From Capitella teleta (Eukaryota > Annelida > Polychaeta > Capitellidae): a DNA stretch of 64,000 nt. The DNA lies in the NCBI GenBank assembly GCA_000328365.1, contig KB311801.1:268046-332045 (forward strand), given 5' to 3'. The position numbers and the translations under genes are program-made. Positions 53,601-64,000 of the stretch are shown one piece after another. The notes beneath the pieces are model-generated. The model worked only from the letters and a program-made list of their open reading frames with translations. It ran no database searches and was not told the DNA's origin. Numbering within the stretch: position 1 is the stretch's first letter; every line of letters begins with the position of its first letter.

Positions 53601-55269
53601 TCGTTATGAAACTTTGCATGCCGGGAATTGTTCTGGGGGAATCCCAGATCAGCCGAGGATTACAGTCTATACATGTTTTAGGATTATTTCTTCTTCATTT
53701 TGGTGAAATTTATTAGAACAAAAATCCATATAAGAAAAAAATGCACACAATTAAATGGCCGTTTATTGCTTTCGTGTATGATCGAATCAACCATTTCATT
53801 TTCTGCGTTGTAATTATATTGCAAATGGAATCATACATTATCTCAAAATGAACATGTAGAACAATAAGCACCTCAAAGCTAAGACGGACCAGAGATGAAA
53901 ATACCGGTTATTTGAATACGGGACATTTACTTTGATGGTGGTGTTTCTTTATAATTTCAAGCATTGCACTGCATTGCTGTTGAACACATAAGTGCACATT
54001 GTGGAGACCGGTAAGTGTAATAAGGTTCTCGCGGATCGACCATTAAGAGTAGGCTGCTTCCATGGTACTTGAATAGAGTATTGACTGTTTCATGCGGTGA
54101 CCAGAAAGGTGTGAATATATCTCATCGATAACTAGTCAAATTTGAAGAAGAAAAATAGATTCTGATAACTATTATATTCTTTTGGTTGAGGTGGTTAAAC
54201 ATATGTTATATACGTCTGCGTCTGATCTACGATGTCAATTGATCAACAAGAATTGCTTATATGACATTTACTGGTGTCCCAAAAAGCCTTTCTTGACAAT
54301 ATATAGACCCTAACTGGCTGCTGACAGAATATGAGGGTTTGTTAGGGTCACCAAGCGATGGTGATCGGGGCACTCATGTCGTCCGCCAATACCCTCTCGT
54401 CATGATCGATGGCGCTTTTTATTACAACACTACGTGCGATTTCTGGCGTTGGCCTACATGATATTATTCGATAATGCAATATCCTCGGAGCGCTTGTATG
54501 TGCGTACATGAATATATAAAACAAACCCCAGTCACGACATGGGCTCTGTAACGAATAAACCCTCGCACATAATTCGCCGTGCGATCTAATGTCTGCAATC
54601 CAGATCAAAAGGAGATAAATTAATTTTTCCGCTGTTCATATAGACAATTCATAAGAGGACAAACATGTCATATTTTCACGGGGTCCCGAATCAGGACCTC
54701 TTGCTTTTAATTTATGCATTATAATAATATTATTATTACTACATGCGTTGACTTACATGATTATGTGCCATGCGATTAATTGCCTTTTTTAGGGTGACGC
54801 TGACGCAAATAACACTCCTGACGAGGTTAATCATAACGAACTAAAATACGAGCGAAATACGAACAACAAGGCGAAAACCTGCATAATTCATTGACCACAA
54901 TCGTGAAATCAAGTCCTCCTTATCTACTCCCATCTACAGGAATGAAATCACAGGCAAAAGCAATTGGCCGTAAGTCGTCCAAAATCGCTTCACGCTGCCC
55001 AAGAGCCATTCCCGGAGGACCGATTCAACCAAGCACAAGATTCACAGTATACCCCACGTGCAGCATATGGCATTGGGTGATCCTTCTCCAAATCCATGGG
55101 AATTATACAAACATCCGGGAACCCAAATGGCGTCACAACAATGGGATTGAGAGGCTTCCGCTTTGAAGAATCTGCAACCGGGATATCTGAGCTCACTCCT
55201 AATTTATCTAATGTTGTCTTTCAATAAGTTTTTTTATGATATAGAGAAGCTATATTCTGAAAGCTGATC
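50610..55269. other. Long region without a supported gene
   Basis: Contains a GC-richer island at 51140-51290 that ends in a donor-like GTAAGG, and an open frame at 52187-52603. Neither has a recognised domain or consistent splicing. No repeat family of the window is seen here. Confidence 0.35.
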
Positions 55270-55803
55270 TCAGAAGTGAATGCCGGTCACTTTACAAAGC
55301 TTGCGCCATGTGTAACACTTGTGAATTGTGATGCGATATCGCGACTGGCGAGCAATAAGAAAGTTATTCATCGACATCCGAAACAACGCTATTGTGTGCG
55401 CAGCATCAATGGGATCTGACAGGGAAGAGACGAGAAATGCTTTTTTTACACTGGTCACAAAAGAAAGGAAATATAGCATTGTTCCCATTAGATTCTTGCT
55501 CTGCTGACTGACCGAGAGCTTTGTCTCATTTTTCATCGAATTCTGACCTACTCTGACGACATGGAATAGATGGTAGCAGAAATGCAAAGCTTCGGAGCAC
55601 TTACTATGCGTACCGTGGACGAAGGAAAGCGATACATTGCAAGCAAATACAGCGAGAGAGTGGTACCATACCCCCAGTAATACCATTTCACAGGAATATC
55701 CAACCGGAAACACCCACGTGATCGGTCGAGTGTCTCTGAGGCCAAGTTTCTTTCGAATGCTATGAATGGAAATATTCCTTATGAATATGGAAATATGCAA
55801 CAT
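55270..55803 (-). CDS. Receptor-like multi-helix ORF, possibly a degenerate class A GPCR end
   Basis: A 177-codon open frame on the minus strand with several hydrophobic stretches: WVFPVGYSCEMVLLGVW, a second around LHFCYHLFHVV, and LMGTMLYFLSFVTSV. It also has a basic stretch before the third and an ending SMNNFLIARQSRYRI..KLC that is faintly like the NPxxY helix and helix 8 of rhodopsin-type receptors. The NPxxY motif itself is absent. No upstream exon with helices 1-3 was found. It may be a pseudogene or chance. Confidence 0.2.
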   Translation of the reverse strand: MLHISIFIRNISIHSIRKKLGLRDTRPITWVFPVGYSCEMVLLGVWYHSLAVFACNVSLSFVHGTHSKCSEALHFCYHLFHVVRVGQNSMKNETKLSVSQQSKNLMGTMLYFLSFVTSVKKAFLVSSLSDPIDAAHTIALFRMSMNNFLIARQSRYRITIHKCYTWRKLCKVTGIHF

Positions 55804-56267
55804 ATCGTATGAAATGACTACATTAATCTGAGTCCATGCTGGTAGGAATTACAAATCGTCATCAATCTTGTTCGAAATATGCGGCGATGGTATTAGTGGT
55901 TCAAAAAAGTATTCTAAATGTTGAAATTTCCGAGGGGCAATTTTCTGCGGCATTGGGGTATATTTCCACGGTCAAGTATGGTGTAATGGGTTTGCAAGTG
56001 ATGCCGTATTTCCACCGGGGCTTTGTATCCGATATCCGCGTCTGCCATCGACCGTCAAAATAAACACAAACGGGAAAATTTCAATATTTACTGTAATTGG
56101 CGCTCATTATATTGTTTCCCTGTACAATTTTGGGTTCCTTTTTATCTTATTTTTGTGTGTGAAATTACAGAACGAATGACGATATTGATTCTGATGACTC
56201 GCTTGATTGGTTAATAATTACATTAATTACATTATTAATATTATTTACCATAACTTTTGCGATCATA

Positions 56268-57061
56268 CAGACCCTCATTAATCCGAGTTTTATCAATCCG
56301 ACTTTCTTAATAATCCTCGATGCTCTGGGACGAATCTGTCACAATGCTAAATGGGCTTATTAATTCGATTCCCTTAATTTCAGACTCCGACTTTGATTTT
56401 TGGCAACCTAACAATCATTTCAGCTTTGAACTAAAGAAATCACGATCATTCAAAATGTATTGTCCAGAAAAAAAGCCTGTTTGTGTTATATTTAAAGCAT
56501 TGTTATTCAAGACTACGACTTGTTTTGTTTCAGGTGTGAAGTGCCGCAAAACATCTCTTCTTTGTCGGTGTGCTTGACCCTTTGGGGCTTCTTTAATGAT
56601 TGGTCAATCAGACTCTGCGCTGATTGCGTAACAGCACTCGATTCTCCGTTGGTTTGACCCCTACACGTGTGAGGTGTAAAACCACTAATCAAAGGACTTC
56701 GACACACTCTGTACGTCAGATTGGCTGATATTGCAGGAGCAGTCGGGACTATTTAACATGCCTTAAACCGTCTGACACAAAACGCACGAACTCTTCCGTT
56801 TAACATTTTGTTTAAACATAGTTTAATTATAATGAACATTGGTTATGAAACCTCACAATCTAATCATGTTGTTTCAGTTCACTTCACTTGAACAACATCG
56901 GAAAAATCAGTCAGAACGATGTATGAATTTTCGTAGTTGAAATACATCCCACGGCGACTTCATATGGACTTCAGCTGAGGTGAATTTGTCTATCTGACTC
57001 CCTCATTAATCCGGCCAGAATCACTGGGAACGAACCTGGTCGGATTAATGAGGGTCAACTG
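56268..57061. mobile_element. Tigger/pogo-like non-autonomous element
   Basis: The left end is TA then CAGACCCTCATTAATCCG. The right end, read in reverse, is CAGTTGACCCTCATTAATCC, followed by TA. It is about 794 bp. The CCCTCATTAATCCG motif occurs again inverted just inside the right end (57000). Related to 555-1304. No transposase seen. Confidence 0.55.
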
Positions 57062-57063
57062 TA

Positions 57064-58384
57064 TCACGACTGTAACTTATTGCGTGTGGAATTGGCTTGC
57101 ACTCACTTAAGAAAGAATCCTACATAACAATATTATGCCAAAACTAATTATTGACCACGATGTATTATGGTTATATCTTGTTTTCAATGATTGGTATACT
57201 TGCATTTGGCTCACAGCGGTTTGACATAGTTATTTTCCATATTCTTGTGAAGTGGGTCACCTTAAATTTCAAGCACAATGGGTACAGTTGCATTGATGGC
57301 GAATGCGGTTCTCATGAGGAAACATTTTTATTTATACTCCAGTGTGACTTAGGAAGACCATAACTCTTCCGGTCTCACATCAAAGGAATCGGCTTAAAGG
57401 ATGGATCTTATTCCCTGGAAGAAGTTTTGGTTAATTGGATCCCTCCAGTGAGTTATGACTCACCCATGCAATACACGCAAAGGTCACACTGTTAAGAATA
57501 CAATTCTCGAGAATAAGCAGGAAAATTGAATTGGCTATCGTATATAGTATCAGGGCTAATTATAAAAGAAACATATACAAAATTACAAAAGTCTCCCTTT
57601 GACCTTTGACCTATTCTGCAATCCGCTTCCCAGACAAGAAACAAAAAAATCTCGTCTTAAGAAGTGATGCGTCTTCATTGTGGGTTTTATTTGCGTAAAG
57701 AAAGACTTTGGCTACCCCACCTATTGTGTCGTGTCTGCCCCCCTGCCAATTACGCGATGGCTTCTTCCTATTATTGCAAATTTAATGAATCAAAAGATGA
57801 ATCACTGCAAAAGGAGGGCGCCGTTTGGGGAGAAACAAAAACCTCAATCTAGACTATTAAATAAGAGACACAATCATAGAACAGTGGACATCAGGCATAC
57901 ACAAAAACATAGAAACATTAGAGATATCATATGAGCAATAGCAGAGGGCATTGTGTAACGAGCAGACGACGGCCTCACGACCAGTGTCGGTCGGAGCGGC
58001 TAATTGCACAATAAAGAGGAGCATTAAACGCAAAACAAGCAGAACGGATATATAAATAGAAGTTATTTAAATAATCACAACAATACATCTACCCACTTGT
58101 TGTTAATTTGTGGATATTATGTTGACAGTCCAGTGAACTAGGTCTTTGAAACCGCGAACTGTAGAAACACAACAAAAACATAATATATATATATATGTAT
58201 AAATTATTTATGAGAAGTCAGGAAATGAATTCACCCATACGTAAACACAATGACATTCTGGTAAATTTGTTCAAAGTAATTCTATATGAAGAAATTGGTG
58301 ACTCGATTTTTAATGTTGTGAAATAAACAGCTTAAAATGTACCCAAAAAAAAACAAAAAACAAAAAAACAAAAAAAAAACAACT
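57064..58384. other. Intergenic
   Basis: No supported gene. An A-rich run (AC-interrupted) lies at 58346-58382 immediately before the SINE. Confidence 0.4.
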
Positions 58385-58600
58385 TGAATTTATGGCTCAA
58401 CTCAACACATTCGGGTGATATGGGCGCACAGAACAGAAATCCGAGACAAGGGGTTTCACCCAACTGTTATTGATAAATCCTTCCACCGTATAGACAGTAG
58501 TGCAAGCCCCAGCCTTGTTATGCAGTTGGGCAGCACTGCAGAATTGACATAGGATTGCAGTCAGCCGGTAAAATCGACTGAGCTACTCGGTGCCTCTTAT
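58385..58600 (-). mobile_element. tRNA-derived SINE, copy 3, internally deleted
   Basis: On the minus strand it starts GGCACCGAGTAGCTCAGTCG (A box region) and passes into the SINE body (CTGCAGTGCTGCCCAACTG) with the B box segment deleted. More diverged than the other two copies. Confidence 0.65.
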
Positions 58601-60289
58601 GTTGTATGATTGACTACAATATGCAGCTGGAGAATCGTCCGATTGTATATTTCTCTATTGCAGATTATTACATGAGCTGTAATGTATTAATTGAACATGA
58701 TCGCAATGGAGACTATTTTGTATCGGAAATTGGTAGTTGTTGGAGAAAACAATATCTTTATACTGCTCGGCCAGATTAGGCAAAGGCTTGAAGCATAAAA
58801 AAGGAAAGACCCCGATTCTGTATTCAGTCGTACAAGTCAGCAACCACAGTTGGCCATATCATTATTGGTGTGTCCAATTTGATCAGATCTAGACATGGCT
58901 TATATTGTCATAATGGACAAAATGGTACAGGTGATATAATATCCCAAAGTGCTCCGAATTAGTTCTGTGGCATTTGCATGCACCTGTTGATTCTGTCAAC
59001 ACCTGAGTTTTATCCTAAACTCTCAGAAGGAGAATAAGAAAATGCTTATTTTTGCGCGTGACGGCGTGGACAAAGCATTAGGCATATTCGCAATTTGACA
59101 AAACACTAAAAGACATCAGATAAGAAGCACACGACAGTCGGTCTGGAAGGCTGCGGCTTCGCGTCCGTAAAATAGCCACAATGTCTGTCACGAGCAGTAT
59201 CCGCGTCGCTCGTGATAGTGAATTTGTTTTAATTAAATCAATTAGTGCTTAATAAGAATTAAGAATGTATAATTTCGCACCCAGGGGTCTCTTTGTTCTA
59301 CGACGACGCGTGTAGTGGGACCAAGTATCGACCCCTGGAAACGTAACTATACGTGCGAGGGAAAATTATATGTTTCGGATGCTGAGTCATTGCACTTATT
59401 GAAGGGCTACTCTACTATATAAGAGTATATATCTCGTCAAGGTTACTTCGCAGATGTCCCTTTCAATTTCAAAGAGCACGGTATAATGTCATGCCATCCG
59501 TGAGGGGGTGATCACAAAGGTTCCTGAAATGCGACCGTTTTTGTTCCCGCCATCAGGCGACATCTGATAGTCAACGCGAAGATCAGACAAGATCAAGCAG
59601 CGAAGAACCTTGGCCTTCTTGTGCGTAGGCTTTGTTGACAGCTCAGCGACGCCTGCAAATTAACCACCTGCATTATGATTCGTCCGGAAAGCGAGGCTTT
59701 AGGAAACTGTTTCCAAATCGCAGCTACAAGTGCATGTGTTCTGTGCACGTATTAAAGTGGGAAGAGCTTTCTTTATCGATTCACAGTCTATCAATTTCTA
59801 ATTTCCCGAGATGTAGCCGCGACTGAAAGTACTCCTTGCATAGATGGGGGTGGGTTTTATCCATTCCCTTATATCTATCACAAAAATAACTGGTCACTTG
59901 TACAATTAATAGCCACAATACAGAGAGGTCAGAGAGTGCGCAGCCGATGCAAGAGATTTGTATATTATACAGTATAAGAAATCATCAAATGCACTGCGAC
60001 CTACAAATCAAGCAACTAAAGCGATGGCAGAAGAAAGGAGCTGTTCACGTGACTGTTTTACGATGCATTGTGTTCGTTAATGCACGAATCGACATTTTTT
60101 GGCGTTAATTTTTGCCTCATATTTTATTGTATTGCACTATTCATGTCGTTCTAATATAGATCGATTCATTTATTTTCCTGTCGCTCATTATCCTCGAGTT
60201 TCCTGGAAAACCGCGCAAAGGACCAAAAGAAGAGTGCTGTAAAGCAAGGGGCATACCCAGTATTGTTCATTAAGAAAGTCATATTGTAA
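58601..60289. other. Intergenic
   Basis: No gene or repeat recognised. Confidence 0.35.
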
Positions 60290-60393
60290 TTAGATTGGAA
60301 TATACTATTCATAGCTGACTGAATTTTCTCTCGTCACTCATGAAAGCTCATAGAATCGATCTAAAAATGTCCAGAAATGAACAGAGGTCCTAT
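60290..60393 (+). mobile_element. Right-half fragment of the TTAA MITE
   Basis: Matches the last 100 bp of 42307-42741 (TCTCGTCACTCATGAAAGC, ATGAACAGAGGTCCTATTTA). The left part is missing. Confidence 0.65.
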
Positions 60394-61555
60394 TTAAGAA
60401 TTTATAAATTTATAAATTTACACTGCAAAATAAACGCACTAATCTATAAATGGCTTAATAATTAGTTAATCAATGTTTGGTCTACAAGTTTATTTAACAC
60501 AGTACACAAGTCTATTCTCTTCATTTGTGAATCGTTCGCGATCCAAAATTGATTTCCTTGCGCAGCCAATCCAAGAATCCTCTTAAGCATTTATTTATTC
60601 GAGTACTCCCATGACAAGATGACTTTGATAGACGATGAAATTGATTGGAATATTACCCGTACCCGTACCAATTAAGCCATGCAGGTTCAATTAACCCATT
60701 TTTTAAATTTCATAAGTATATGTGCACAAGTAGTTTAACTGATTACATACACAGTTTAACTGATTACACACACAGTAATGCACGTAAACCTAATTGTGGT
60801 ATTGGCATAACCAAAGAGACTCGTTTCTTTTGCACCTAACTCCTAAGTATACAAGATACCTAGTATATACTATGCGTCAAAGGATTTGTATACTTGTCTT
60901 ATATGAAGTCAACAAACATAAGTATATGACAATAGATAAGCTTCAATCGACACTACAAACAATAAAACATAAATTATTTGATAAGAATAGTTTGGGGGCA
61001 GCACTTATTGTATAAATCGGACCGCCATCGAGATACCTTCTAAGCACTCGAAATGCTTGCTGTGTGGCCGGGTTACTATGCTCTGAGTAGCAAGTAATTC
61101 CTCTGATTAAACCCAGGCAGACAGAACAGGTTAATTACACTCAGAGGTAGTACATGTATTGATAGGCATTGATATGAGCTTTTCGACGTGAGCCCCATTT
61201 TAGTTCCTTGATCAAGATCTCTGATTGGCAGGAAGTGCTCCATAAAGAGGTCGTGTGACCGAGACTAGTAAGAGTTTCATCCTCTCGATCCATCAGCGTT
61301 CATTGAATAAGATACAATGGAATCTAGATACCAAGAAGGAACAAAACTGTTCAGTGGTAGAAACTATATAAATAATGTCTTTCATCATTAATTACATAAT
61401 TAATTAGAGTAATGCAAACTGGAGACACGAGCACCATTGCGGATCCAGAATTCAGAGGCAACTTTTGAGCTTCCTAAATATTAGCCACTATTATTGACCA
61501 ATAAGCGCCGCCATACCGATATAATTTGCAATTCATTAGTATTGGCCCATGTTAA

Positions 61556-61994
61556 AAAGAAGGTTAGTAACAGACGATAAGGGATGCATCCCAAAAGTCG
61601 TTTTTTACAGAGCAATAATAACATTTAACTTTTGCTGTGGGCTAATTTCTGGATATATCGAATTTGAGAGGTTTAATTTGTAATATCTTATTGCGTTCAT
61701 TTTCAGACTGTCGTGATTTCAGGAAAATAGGAGAGAGTACATGAAATATATTCTCCTAGTTTTCACAATGGGAGCTATCTAGTGAGCAGATCTTACAGCG
61801 GCTCTCATGAAAGAAATCTCACACTCATCTCGTTTACAGATATTCTGACATATAATATGAAAGTCGTACCATATTTTATTTTGTATTGAACATTATTCAT
61901 AACTGACTTAATTTTCCAAAATTGGTCGCTCGTCACTCATAAAAACTCATAAAATCGATCTAAAGAGGTTTTGAAATGAACAAAAGCCTCCTGT
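61556..61994 (+). mobile_element. TTAA-flanked MITE, old full-length copy
   Basis: Starts after TTAA at 61552 and follows the whole 435-bp family layout (GATGCATCCCAAAAG, GAATTTGAGAGGTTTAA, TTCACAATGGGAGC, CTCGTCACTCATAAAA) to about 61994, with many substitutions. It is clearly older than copies A and B. Confidence 0.75.
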
Positions 61995-63181
61995 GAATAA
62001 AAAAAAATGACTCCCAATTATTTGGACCCAAAATGGCCACCAATTCGCCATTTGCTCTACTCTGACGATGAAGGATACACAGGCAGAAACAAGAATGCTT
62101 TGCATTTCGTGGCATGACATTTTATCAAAGTGAAAACACAAAGAAGTATAATTATATGGATATGGGCCATAGTACCAGAACATAATTTATTAATTTATTC
62201 CCAGAATCACAAACGCAGCGTCGAAGGCCACCAGTAAGCATAATATTATGGGTGATGGAAGGAGTAGCACACGGAACACCTCAGAGCTCTATATTGTTGT
62301 TGTGCGCCTTGTGCGTTCGTCAGAGATGCACGGAATTGAAATTCGAATCATATCTGACATTTCCCGGAGGTGACAATTATCTAGCTGATGGTTCCTGCAT
62401 AAACGATATTCTATGAATAGAATACAGACACCTGTCATCCCACCGACAGAACAGAGCCCTCAATTAAACCACGATTAAGTATATAGTTTACAAACCAGGT
62501 GGTGAACACTGATCAGCAATATATCGAACCGAACGAACAGACCAAAACGTGAGGCATGTCTTTGGAGGTTTACTGCACTACCTGCTGAGGCTGGTGTTCT
62601 GATCACGGCCCAATTTCACCGGCAGTCAAAAGCCCTCACGACGCAACCCAGCAACCAAAGCACAAAGCTCCAGCTGATTTAACCGACCATTCTCCTGCCA
62701 CCCGTGCACTCTCAGCTCTCTCAGCTCAAGAGCAGCAGTAACGGCTAATGTCAATGAGCGGAATGCAGGTGACTCACTCGGCTGAAATTGGAGGGCACAC
62801 AGAAAAAGGAAGACAACACGAGTTGTTGTAATTTGGTTCTCGATTTTTGGTACAAACGCTCGTTTCTCTTGGTTACATGATAACTCACATTCAACTCAGC
62901 GCCACAGAATGGGTTTACTTTGCGCCCCGCCCAAGCACTTGATTCATTGAGGCATGCACGCGTGCGTGCGAAACACGAATTGAGCTTCCATTTGAGGGGT
63001 TCTAAGGTGCGCTCGAGCTCATATGTGAGCGTCCACGGCAAAACAGGTCACATGGGTCAGAATAAAATTTTTGAGTTTGAGGCATCAGTAGACAGCTGAC
63101 ACTTTCCTGGATATTTTGGTGCAAAAATCATGTAGATATCTCAAGGGGTTGCAAAGTTATGGCGTTTTGAAGTCCGAAACT
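61995..63181. other. Intergenic
   Basis: No supported gene. It probably includes the 3' untranslated region of the minus-strand gene at the right edge. Confidence 0.35.
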
Positions 63182-63724
63182 TCAAAAACCATCATTTTGA
63201 GAAATTCGCGATTGAAGAGGTGGAGGTGGAGGAGGAAAAGGAGGAGGCGTGCCATTATCGTTCTCGTCACTGTCAGACCTAGCATCGGAACTGAAAAAAA
63301 GAGAGCATAATGTAATGAATATGTATGTAAGCTAATAACAATTAAATTTCACTATTAGTATAAGAATTTCTATAAGCTCGATTCGTCCTTTTTACAGATG
63401 GCTTAATTAGGGGATAGGGGTGAAGGCGGGCCTTTATCCTCGTCACTAGTAGGGCCAACAGCACACTCAATACATACCCATAAATAAACTTGAAGGCCGA
63501 GATGCATGTTGATAGTTCGTGGATGCTCTCTCTTCTTCTGGCGCTTCAGCTTCAAACTGCACGTCATGTCAAACACCTTGATTCCAGTCGGAGGTGCATC
63601 ACATTCTGTTCACCTGGTTGTAGACTTAGGTTGAAAAAAATCACTAGGAATAGCTAATTCACAATATGGATAGGCAGCCATGTCCATTTTCATATTGGAC
63701 ATCTCTTCAGGTGTGAATAGCTGG
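63182..63724 (-). CDS. 3' end of an unidentified gene, upstream part not found
   Basis: Exons read leftward: 63724-63614 (LFTPEEMSNMKMDMAAYPYC and AIPSDFFQPKSTT), then 63556-63467 (LKLKRQKKREHPRTINMHLG, QVYLWVCI), then 63290-63182 (SDSDENDNGTPPPFPPPPPP, stop TGA). Phases agree with GT-AG borders and introns of 57 and 176 bp. If the second intron is retained, the frame also stays open into GPTSDEDKGPPSPLSPN and stops at 63403, giving an alternative end of similar acidic/proline character. I recognise no family. The basic cluster KLKRQKKREH could be a nuclear signal. Upstream exons must lie beyond the exon at 63724. The region to 64000 is AT-rich and shows none. Confidence 0.4.
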
Positions 63725-64000
63725 CTGCCAGGACCATTTCAGAAGTGCTGGCAACTGCATCTGGAGAAAAGAATTGTACATATAAGCATCCCAGTAAGAG
63801 TTAGAGTAAAATGCACATTTGTGGGTTGATTGCCATGTACTGGCGCCGGTCATAATTACTACTATTACTACTACAACTAAAAATGATAATAATAATATTA
63901 TTATAATAATAATAATATTAATATTATTTAATAGTCACATTAATAATTATGTGTTGCTCGAGTAATAATTATAATAGTCATTAATTCATTACCGTAATAA

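Noticed and set aside
55836-56063. Plus-strand 75-codon frame next to the receptor-like ORF
   Set aside because: A similarly open minus frame covers the same bases, and neither has recognisable features.

Overview
The window is nuclear DNA of an early-branching, probably marine, invertebrate. A sponge-like animal is my best guess from gene content, but the species cannot be fixed from the sequence. Host genes have typical animal introns, many only 45-60 bp, in an AT-rich background full of small DNA transposons, tRNA-derived SINEs and LINE fragments. A 50-N scaffold gap at 18751-18800 and a copied block beside it show that this is a draft assembly.

Left part (1-7600): the 3' part of a peroxisomal carrier gene (SLC25A17/PMP34, + strand), a tRNA-Gly(GCC), and an almost complete VPS11 gene (- strand, 21 visible coding exons). 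Its protein ends in an added proline-rich tail with four NPF motifs.

Transposon field (8200-17900): a pogo/Tigger-type element with a LINE reverse-transcriptase piece inside it. Next is a 4.6 kb structure bounded by 13-bp inverted repeats (TACCCAGCAAACA) at 11505 and 16088. Both of its ends are packed with ACGT motifs spaced about 11-13 bp apart. It holds a 24-bp minisatellite, a 294-bp tandem repeat and a spliced gene of unknown function on the minus strand. A LINE endonuclease-region fragment follows.

Tubulin region (18019-36899): the epsilon-tubulin gene (TUBE1, + strand) covers 17 kb. One 14.6 kb intron holds four genes, all on the opposite strand: a RING-NHL gene, two beta-tubulin genes and a TRIM-like RING/B-box/NHL gene. 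Epsilon-tubulin acts in centriole and basal-body triplet microtubules, while the beta-tubulins build ordinary microtubules. Both RING-NHL proteins end in a CaaX-like tetrapeptide (CICQ and CVIL), which suggests lipid anchoring of possible ubiquitin ligases. The two beta-tubulin genes share a base-for-base identical 49-bp intron, a sign of gene conversion.

Right part (36900-64000): gene-poor. It holds several copies of a TTAA-flanked MITE of about 435 bp, a TA-flanked MITE of about 665 bp, tRNA-derived SINEs, a Tc1-like transposase remnant and a Tigger-like element. It also has a few weak gene candidates: a two-exon 64-residue secreted-type protein at 49654, a receptor-like ORF at 55270, and the 3' end of an unidentified gene at the right edge. 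I saw no rRNA gene, CRISPR array or virus-derived element.
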